Shown here piece after piece: positions 56,747 to 64,000 of a stretch of DNA of 64,000 nt; the first letter of the stretch is position 1, and every line of letters starts with the position of its first letter. The translations under genes and the position numbers were made by a program. The DNA is from Pseudopyrenochaeta lycopersici (taxonomy: Eukaryota > Ascomycota > Dothideomycetes > Pleosporales > Pseudopyrenochaetaceae). Location: the NCBI GenBank assembly GCA_003313425.1, contig NHZP01000008.1, positions 1,302,001 through 1,366,000 of the forward strand, in the 5' to 3' direction. The notes beneath the pieces were generated by a model. It was not told where the DNA came from and ran no database searches. It worked only from the letters and a program-made list of their open reading frames with translations.

Positions 56747-57770
56747 GTTACTCAATCTCATCATCGAAAGTTATTGACACTGATATTTTCTTGGGGAGGT
56801 ACTGTTGTAGAAGTGACTTACTTTATTGTACTATTATGTATTTTCTTTCTATCGTTTACTGGATTCTGCTCTTGGCAGGCGAGCGATGCTAGAGGCATTT
56901 CAAAACACTTGTTATTCTTTTTTTTTTTTTCAAATACTTCGTACATCTCAGGTGCTGGGGCGTTGTCGGATACCCACGATGATTTGTCTAGTTGTTCTTC
57001 CCAATTTGATGATGGCATTTGGTATTCTTTTGGCATGGACACAATCATGGCATGACAGATCGAGGATCAAGACTTGGTCTTCTTTGTATATATTTAATTG
57101 GCAACTTGGATAATGTCTACAAGCTCCTGCTTCCTGTCACGCTTCTGGATGTGATTGGTGTTGCCAGAAGTCGACTTGCCGGTGCCACCCAGGACCAAGT
57201 ATGCCTCCCGAGCAGCAGTATGCTGTCATCAATGTTCCACTGCTTTCTTGCGCTTCCACCTTGAAACAGCGGCAGACCATTGGGGATACGCCAGCTCTGC
57301 AATGCCTCACAGTACTCGTTGCCTGATGCGCTCACGGAAAGCCACTCTCCGAGAACGCTTACTATTCCACGGTCAACGGATTGTCATCTCGGTGAGCTGA
57401 TTCACAGTTAGCGGCCAGACTACTCGGAAGTCGGTTTGCAAAGTGTGATGCTGTGTTCGAGGCGTGAGCTGTGCGCCGACGGTTTCGCAGTGACCGGCGT
57501 CATAGGGCCAAGCATGCCCCGCTGCGCCTCTGCCTTTACCCAGGACTCACGACCGGGCTGTCAGCCGCAGATAGGGCTGTGAATTGGGCATACATTCTGT
57601 GGAGCCGCCTCACATGGTCTTGGAGGCTCGCTAACACTAACTCCTCGCTACGACCTGTACGCCCGCGCATTGAATAGCTCCGCCAGGCGAGCTGACTTCC
57701 TGTCACACTCATATATCAGCCTTCGACCTGCTGTTTGCCGCGCCCCAACCTCACAACACTCCACCCCACC
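56747..57770. other. RLM1 3' UTR and PEF1 promoter
   Basis: Contains a T-run near 56925-56941 in the 3' flank. No supported gene. Confidence 0.5.
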
Positions 57771-59048
57771 ATGGCGTACAACAAAGGCTTCAACCCTGAC
57801 CGATTGCCTATGCATGCGGAGCCCGAGCAGGCAAGCCGTCCAGCTTTGCGAGAAAGAAGTGTGCGCTAATTTGCGACCAGGCTGCCCAAGCAATGTCTCA
57901 GAACCAAGCTCCTGCGGCCTCGCGACCGCCTCGCACAAGCTCAGCACGCCCCGACTACAACAAACCCCCTCCGGCGGTGCCCAGCCAAAGGAACGACTAT
58001 CGTCCTGACGACCGCTACAACGGCGGTGGGCGCGGTGGAGGAGGCGGGGGGTATGACAACAGGCCTCCCCCAGGTGCGTACCACGACTCGCGATACGACG
58101 GTCGCGGAAATAGCCCAAGGTATGACTCGAGGCATGATTCTCGACAGGACGACAGGTATGGAGTTGGATCTCCACCACCTGCGAACTACGGTCAAGGACC
58201 ACCGCCGCAAGGCTATCATGGGCGGCCACCGATTGCGCAGCAGTCAAGGCCGCCGCCTACGCCTGCGCCGCCGCGGGATGCAAATGACCGTGAAGCGCTT
58301 TGGAGGCTGTTTGGCGCCGTCGACAAGGACAGTATGTCATGTTCTCATCTCTTTGAAGACTTTCAATTGCTAACGGTGACTCCAAGATAATGGTAGCCTC
58401 ACAGAAGCTGAGCTACGAACAGCCTTGGTAAACGGCGACTGGTCGCCCTTTGACCCCCACACCGTCCGCATGATGATACGAATGTTCGACACTGACCGCT
58501 CGGGTTCTGTCAACTTTGACGAGTTCTGGTATGTTCCTCTCTTACCCCTTCGCAACCCCCTGTCCCTTTCGCAATCTTAACAAAGCGCTCCAATAGTGGC
58601 CTATGGGGCTTCCTCTCCGCATGGCGCGGCCTCTTCGATCGCTTCGACGCCGATCACTCTGGTAGCATATCCTATGCTGAATTCAACGAAGCGCTCATCG
58701 CGTTCGGATATCGCTTGAGTCAGCAATTCGTTACGCTGCTGTACCGAACGTATGATCGCAGTGGCCAGAACGCGATGAGTTTTGATTTGTTCGTCCAGGC
58801 TTGCATTAGTCTGAAGCGGATGACGGACGTGTTCAAAAAGTACGACGAGGATCGGGATGGGTACATTACATTAAGCTTGTAAGTTTGTGACGGAGTCGAA
58901 TGAACTGAAGAAGACTGCCGAAAACAAAATGGCTAACTTGAGATTACAGCGAGGAATTCCTCACAGGTGCGCAAGCTCTCTTCCTATTCAACTCCATTTC
59001 GGCCGACACTGATACCGGACTCTACTAGAGATCCTCAGCCAGCGATGA
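57771..59048 (+). CDS. PEF1: Penta-EF-hand calcium-binding protein (PEF1/peflin/ALG-2 type)
   Basis: Six exons (57771-57830, 57881-58331, 58387-58528, 58597-58878, 58950-58966, 59029-59048) give 323 residues. Intron 1 is GC-AG (CAG|GCAAGC); exon 5 is only 17 bp. The N-terminal 155 residues are Gly/Pro/Tyr/Arg/Asp-rich and disordered, as in peflins. The five EF-hands follow: DKDNNGSLTEAE (about 171), DTDRSGSVNFDEF, DADHSGSISYAEF, a degenerate DRSGQNAMSFDLF, and DEDRDGYITLSFEEF at the end; the odd fifth hand serves dimerisation in the family. In yeast Pef1 binds Ca2+ and Zn2+ and acts in polar bud growth and cation tolerance; in animals the peflin/ALG-2 pair acts at ER exit sites. The exact role here is inferred only. 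Confidence 0.94.
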
Positions 59049-59824
59049 GCAAAAGCGCAACGCGTTGATTTTGGTCCCAATTGCCCATGTCTGGATTCGG
59101 CAGCCTTGAGGTAATCGGTCTTTCCCGCTGGAGGACCAACTATTCTGGATGGCCCGCTTGTGGAGTCTGAATAGAGCGCATGATTGTAACGAGGATTCCA
59201 ATCTGACGTTATATGATTTAGACGTAGCATTGATGGACAATCAGCTAGGTACATGATTTGAGACAACGATTTAAGATACCCGTTTTGAAAAGACATTTCC
59301 CCATTCATTTTGGTTGATTTGTCCCTTTTCTTGTTTTCTTTTGTTTTTTTTTGACCAAAGGGCTCGAGGAGCCTTGAGTGGGGCGAGTTTCATCGACGGT
59401 TCTCATTATTGTGGGGTCAGCACTTGGGGAGGATACTTTACCATTTCATAAGGGTTGGAAAGGTGGTGACATTTCAAAACAAAAGGAAGACGTAAATATA
59501 AAACATTTCCTTTAGACAGCTTTTCGCATAGAAATCACTCCAGCGTTCATCATTTCGCTCAAGGAATTACAAGGCATTGTTTGAATAATATCGTTTGATC
59601 CATTTTCAATTTATGAAACCATCATACACCATTTACTATCATGCTGTGTAGCGTACATTCTTCATGTCTCTCTTCCTAGCTCTCCTGGCGGGGGTATATA
59701 ACGGAACTGTGTAAAAGGAAAGTCGTAAAACGGATACATCTAAGGAAAAACATTTCTACGGGCCATCATCGTGGCACATACTCTCTGCGGTCTAGTTTCA
59801 CTGCTCTCACGTAGGATTGATGGC
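59049..59824. other. Convergent 3' region, PEF1 and SUR7-family gene
   Basis: AT-rich with a T-run near 59340-59352. No coding sequence supported. Confidence 0.5.
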
Positions 59825-60765
59825 TTAGCCGTGCTTTGCGTACGGCTGGCGCGTCTTCTGTCGGCGGCCAATGCAGAACTCGACAATCCAGATGAGAAGC
59901 GCAACGAGCATGAGGCCGGTGGCCGCCCAGGTCAGAGCGAGGAACTTGCTGCCCCAGCGGGCTTCAAGACCAATGTCATTGCCGTACTGGTTGATGATGT
60001 TCGCGCTCTTGACTATGACGGCCGTGACGAGGGCGCTGGCAAGGCCGATGGCGAGGAAAGCCAGCGTGGCGATCATGAAGTTGAGGCACGCGGATAGGCG
60101 GCCGGATGTGAGGACTGCGACGAGTGCGGCGATGAGGGCGACGAAGATGAGCGCAATGGCAATGCAGTACAGGACGAACATGGCTCCCATGAGGGCGTTG
60201 AGGGTGTTGATACCCGTTTGGATGTCCTCGGGCCAGTTGAGGTCTTGCAGGGTGACATCGGCGCCGGTTGTCTTGTTCAGCGCGTCCTCGAGGATTCTGG
60301 TAGGGTCGAACTTGTACATTGCGCGGCTCTTGCTGCAGCCCGTGACGTTCTTGGAGATGTCATCTTGGTCGACTGTTGCATTGGCGACTTCGGCGGGCGT
60401 GTATTGGCCGTAGCAGTAGTTGAGCAAGTGTGCAGAGTACCAGTCTTCGATGCCAAGGCGTTCGGTTACCTCGCCAATGCGGTCATTAATTTCTTCGCTG
60501 ATTTGGTTGGGAATCTCGTTGAGAAGATTCAGAATGGGGTTGTCGCTGCTGCGGTTCTCATTGAGGAGAGTTTCGCCAAGTACAGATGTGTTGAGCTATG
60601 TGTATGTTAGCGAAGGTTGCGATGCTGTGAACTTGGGGTATGACGTACGGTAATAAGAGAATAGTCCTCCATGAAGCCCTGCTTGTGGCCCGCAAACAGG
60701 CAGAGGAAGGAGAGAATGAGAGCTGCGGTGCAGCATAGCACTGGGAGTAGCGCCGTGAGACGCAT
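59825..60765 (-). CDS. SUR7/PalI family integral membrane protein
   Basis: Two exons (60765-60649 and 60595-59825) with a 53-bp GTACGT...TAG intron give 295 residues. Four membrane spans: an N-terminal signal-anchor (LLPVLCCTAALILSFLCLFA), then after a long extracellular loop MFVLYCIAIALIFVALIAAL, MIATLAFLAIGLASALVTAV and FLALTWAATGLMLVALLIWI. The loop carries sequons (NTS, NRS, NAT, NVT, NKT) and the Cys-containing CYGQYTPAE and VTGCSKSRAM. The short basic cytosolic tail reads GRRQKTRQPYAKHG. This 1+3 layout is that of SUR7/PalI proteins, which are eisosome/MCC plasma-membrane proteins or pH sensors. The short tail argues against PalI/Rim9, which has a long one, so a SUR7-like role at the cortex is favoured. 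Confidence 0.88.
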
Positions 60766-61705
60766 TCTGTGTTTGGTAATGATGTAGTGGCGAGATGTGG
60801 ATTGTGAAAGATCAGTAATGGTAACGAGCAGACAAGGCAATAGTAAAGATAAGTCAGTAGCAAAGACAAGCAATAGGCGTGTATTAAAGCAAAGTCCTCG
60901 CACAAAGGACAGTCAATCCCTTATACGCAAGGTCGCAAACCTGGAATGTAACCCTCGAGCCCGAACGCTTCACGTCACCAAGCCAGGCACCGCCAGGGTT
61001 GCGACTTGCTTGTTTGCACGACTGCAACCCCCAGCCTCACGATCATCTCGCCGAAATGCCCCTTCCGGCAAAATAAACACACCGACCATGAGGTTGACGT
61101 GTTGCTGGCCGTTTGCTGTCACGATCCCGGTGGCTATGACGCAGGTGGCAGGGCAGGCAACATCTAAGCGAGGGTCGACTGGTGCAGGGACCCGGAGCTT
61201 GCAGGGAGTTAGGGCGAGATGAGTGGACAGCAGTGAAAGTTCAAGAAATCTTGCTGAGAAAGGGAGAAATCCGGAACAGGAATGGTGACCGTTGGGGGGA
61301 AAAAGTGCGTAAGGATTGTCCAAAAATATATGGCTACGCCACGTGGATTGGGGAGGTGCAGCGAATGAAGTGGGGTGCACAGCCGCATATTGCGTAAGGT
61401 GAAGCAGCAGACGAGGAAAGCAGGTGGAGACAGCACAAAAGTCAATAGAAAGGCAAGAATGATAGAGAGGGAATTTCCCAATATCTATTGTGAATATTTC
61501 GTGTCTATTGCACTATCTCCTTCGTCTAATCGTGAGGCATCGTCTATCGTAAGTGACCATAAACGCATCATGTTTCGTCAATGGAGAACCTGTGCTCTCG
61601 TGCTTTTGAGTGGAACCCGTAACATATGCTAGTGTTGTTGAGGGGTGGAGAAGTTGCGCATTGGGGACGCGTCCAAGAGGCTTGTGTTCAGTAGCATTCG
61701 GCTGT
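60766..61705. other. Intergenic region upstream of the SUR7-family gene
   Basis: Promoter of the SUR7-family gene and 3' flank of the 61706 gene. Nothing else supported. Confidence 0.5.
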
Positions 61706-62509
61706 TCACGACGGCGATTTCTTGGGTCCTTTCGGGGGCTGTGATGTTGATGGTGACTGGCTCAAGCCGTCTGTGAACGGTGAATATGGCGCGGTAACGG
61801 CATGGGGAGGAGCGCGCATTCCCGACTTTGCGCGGGGAGGTTCTGCTGCACCCGGCCACTTCTTCTGCTCCTGGTGCAGCTTGTCCAGCGGTTCTCCGAC
61901 TATGTGATACTTTGCCCAGTTGACCGGAGGACACCGGACAATGTTCTGGGGCTGCGGTATGGCGGGGATGTTGGAGGGCGCTGGCTTTGCCTCGACGTCG
62001 GCAGAGTCCTTGCGGGCGTCTGCGCTGGCCTGCTCGCTGGCGGGCGAGTCGACGAGGCCGGACAGGGTGGGGGTGAGGATGTCCTGGTGGGCGTGTGCTG
62101 CTTGGGCGCGTTGCTCGTGCAGCGAGCGGGCAAAGGCATGCGGGTCAGAGACAGCGGCGGCCTTGAGCTGCTCCAGGGCCTTGAGGTCGCGCTTGCTTTT
62201 TTCGCGCTGCAGCTGCAGCAGCGATATGGCAGAGCGCAGGGCTATGGCATCTGGGTTCTCGGACTCGGATATGGCGACCGAGGGCGGCTGCGGCCTGAAG
62301 GTGGCCGTGGGCGGAGGGGCAGGGCGGGGTCGAGGTTCGGCGCGCTCAACAGGTGCTAGCTGGGCAACAGAGGCCGTGGGCGTGATGGGTGACACGGGCG
62401 GGCGGTCGGGCGAGGCCGACTCGGAGTGCTTTGCTGAGCGCGCAGAAGCCGTCGAGGCATCGCTGGACGAGGCCGGGCGGGCATTTGTGTCGACCAGGAG
62501 CGCTGGCAT
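61706..62509 (-). CDS. Unrecognised Pro/Ala/Ser-rich fungal protein, 267 residues
   Basis: The start is the ATG at 62509 (MPALLVDTNARPASS), in good context and preceded by leader without an upstream in-frame ATG of merit. The centre holds a helical segment (DAIALRSAISLLQLQREKSK, then RDLKALEQLKAAAVSDPHAF) that could form a coiled coil. The part most likely conserved is NIVRCPPVNWAKYHIVGEPL followed by DKLHQEQKKWPG. Both ends are disordered, Pro/Ser-rich, closing with a basic KGPKKSPS. I recall this RCPPVNWAKYHIVGEPLD-type box from uncharacterised fungal proteins but know of no function. It is divergent from the partial gene at the window edge. Confidence 0.72.
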   Translation of the reverse strand: MPALLVDTNARPASSSDASTASARSAKHSESASPDRPPVSPITPTASVAQLAPVERAEPRPRPAPPPTATFRPQPPSVAISESENPDAIALRSAISLLQLQREKSKRDLKALEQLKAAAVSDPHAFARSLHEQRAQAAHAHQDILTPTLSGLVDSPASEQASADARKDSADVEAKPAPSNIPAIPQPQNIVRCPPVNWAKYHIVGEPLDKLHQEQKKWPGAAEPPRAKSGMRAPPHAVTAPYSPFTDGLSQSPSTSQPPKGPKKSPS

Positions 62510-63735
62510 GGCGGCGTGGTGCGAGGTCGTCTCCAGGCGCGGCGCCGGAGAGGCCTGGCGGATGGCAATCGGCAGCGGCGACGATTGTGGAGGGCGGGAC
62601 AGGTCGCGCAGAGGCCTGAGAGCTGTACTGGCAGGTCCCCGGCGATGGGGTCGCCGGGTGGTGGCGGCGATTAGGCGCTTGCTGGAGCTCCGCGTCGCTC
62701 GTCCATGCCAGATGCAAGATGCACTGCGTGTGCTGAGGTTGTACAAGAGAGCAGCGCAGGCAGCCCACGCGATGTTTGCGCCCTTGGGAACGGCGTTGGC
62801 GGCTGGTGAAAGAATTTGTGTGGCTTGCGTCGGGACTTGCGGAAGAATGTGCCTTATCGGCCACCACAGGAGCCTTTACCAGAAGCCTCCCACCACCCAG
62901 AAGCCTCCCATCGCTAGTGCTGGCCAAGGAGACCGTTGCACAACCCGCCAGCGTCCAGATGCTGTCAACCTGATCCCCTCGCTAAACCCTCCTCGCTGGC
63001 TTCCGAACCCGCCGTGAGCCCTGGCCAGAGATGGACTTGCATCTCAGACGCTGGTCTGACCGAGCGGCACCGCTCTCTACCAAGGTAGCCCATCTTGCCT
63101 GCTGGCTTGCCGACCTTGCTGCTGCGGGAGACGACAGGCTAAAATACGCATGTGGAAACTAAATACGATGAGGCAGTTCGTCTGGATCCCGCTAGCAAGC
63201 CGACCCAACCCAATCTCTCTCTCTCGTCACCGCACGGAAACCTGTGTGGCCCAATGTAGCTGTCATGTTCAGCAGAAGCTTCGCTCAACATGGGTTCGCC
63301 GCGGCATGAAAGCCACTGAACAAATTCATCAAAAACGCCAGCGTCACGCCGCCAATGACGGCCGTAGAAGACCATGGCTTGATTTCCACACAGCCGTCTA
63401 TTTCCTGTAGCGCACTTTGCAAAGGTACCAATATGTCGAGTGCCTCCGTAATTGCTGTCCAGGCGACCGCCTGCCAGCCCGTTACGCCTTCCCAGTGCAG
63501 CAGACCCATAATTCAACACGGCTGACTATATCACCACCACGCGTCGCCCTCCCTCACCTTCTCCACGCCGTCAAGAGTCGACTCGCTCAGCTTACCACAA
63601 TACTCGACTTGCACCTATCGCGCGGAACCCCGGCCGGCGCCCGCCAATCATACGCCAAACTGTCCAGGACCGCTTGCCCCTGCTAAACCACAACCGTACA
63701 CCCGACCGAGATCGTCGCCGTTGCTCTCTTTGGTA
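62510..63735. other. Divergent upstream region before the last gene
   Basis: Overlapping GC-rich frames on both strands (for example 63139-63519 on -, 63417-63686 on +) without recognisable content. No tRNA could be folded. Confidence 0.4.
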
Positions 63736-64000
63736 ATGGCGCCCAGCGCAGACCTAACAGCGCATCCCCCGCCTGCACGAATACCGAAGCTCAAGTACAG
63801 AAATCCGCTACCTCCCGATCAAACCTCGCTATCATCTCAACTCTCCCACGACCCTGGAACTGGTCGTTTGCACTCCCAAGACCGCCCCACCACTCCGGAC
63901 TCCAGGGCCACTTCGACCTCTTCTCGACCATCTTTCGACAACGCCAGCCTGACGTCACCCAGCCTGGCTTCCACGGCCTCGAGCGCGACATCCTCCAATG
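63736..64000 (+). CDS. N-terminal part of a gene cut by the window edge
   Basis: From the ATG at 63736 (MAPSADLTAHPPPARIPKL) the frame stays open for 88 codons to the last base. The sequence is basic then Ser/Thr/Pro-rich and disordered (KYRNPLPPDQTSLSSQ, SLTSPSLASTASSATSSN). Such N-termini are common on fungal kinases, GTPase regulators and transcription factors, so nothing can be said of function. The lack of any stop, and codon use like that of neighbouring genes, support a real start. Confidence 0.6.
   Translation, partial: MAPSADLTAHPPPARIPKLKYRNPLPPDQTSLSSQLSHDPGTGRLHSQDRPTTPDSRATSTSSRPSFDNASLTSPSLASTASSATSSN

Noticed and set aside
57648..58247. 199-codon minus-strand frame over PEF1
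   Set aside because: Complement of the Gly/Arg-rich PEF1 coding sequence; a shadow frame.
61802..63017. Long + frames (185 and 365 codons) opposite the 61706 gene
   Set aside because: GC-rich shadow of the Pro/Ala/Ser-rich minus gene; no motif of their own.
63020..63100. tRNA-like box (TGACCGAGCGGCACCGCTC)
   Set aside because: Resembles a Ser/Leu tRNA A box, but no B box and no acceptor stem can be paired.

Overview
The window reads as nuclear DNA of a filamentous ascomycete (Pezizomycotina; Dothideomycetes is my guess only). The evidence is single genes on both strands with many short GT-AG introns (about 47-140 bp, CTAAC/CTGAC-like branch sites), a fungal NACHT-ankyrin gene remnant, a hybrid histidine kinase remnant, and fungal families such as SLA1, MSB1, SUR7, RLM1, the HAP CCAAT subunit and TNA1-type transporters. 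No tRNA, rRNA, CRISPR array or bacterial-type operon was seen. Exon coordinates below were worked out by hand from reading frame, splice consensus and family fit, without transcript data.

Layout. 0.5-10.5 kb: HapB/NF-YA, a TNA1/Dal5-type transporter, SLA1 (5 exons) and a tiny CYSTM protein, all on +. 12-25.7 kb, all on -: an Arg/Ser-rich CxxC protein, the oligosaccharyltransferase catalytic subunit STT3, and two large C2H2 zinc-finger proteins. 28.4-35.9 kb: an unrecognised protein, then SPC2 (-) and EMC3 (+) diverging from a 253-bp shared promoter, then a third C2H2 protein.

36-45 kb is an accessory, decaying island: a relic of a LINE-type RNase H (-), a broken hybrid histidine kinase (HisKA-HATPase-REC, +) that has lost both phosphorelay residues, and a broken NACHT-ankyrin (NLR-like) gene (+). 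Many stops stand where CAG or CAA (Gln) is expected, which fits repeat-induced point mutation (RIP) or a similar C-to-T process.

45-64 kb: a coiled-coil protein (-), MSB1 (+), a 2.3-3.2 kb non-coding stretch with five spaced copies of an unexplained 36-40 bp motif, the MADS factor RLM1 (+), the penta-EF-hand protein PEF1 (+), a SUR7/PalI protein (-), an unrecognised Pro/Ser-rich protein (-), and the start of a gene cut by the window edge (+).

How the genes fit together: STT3, SPC2 and EMC3 all act in ER translocation, processing or insertion of membrane and secreted proteins. SLA1, MSB1, RLM1, PEF1 and SUR7 all act at the cell cortex or in polarity and cell-wall signalling. These are thematic neighbourhoods, not operons. 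The strongest unexplained signal is the spaced motif array at 52.45-52.98 kb. The clearest biological story is the loss of a phosphorelay sensor and an NLR-like gene side by side in the island.
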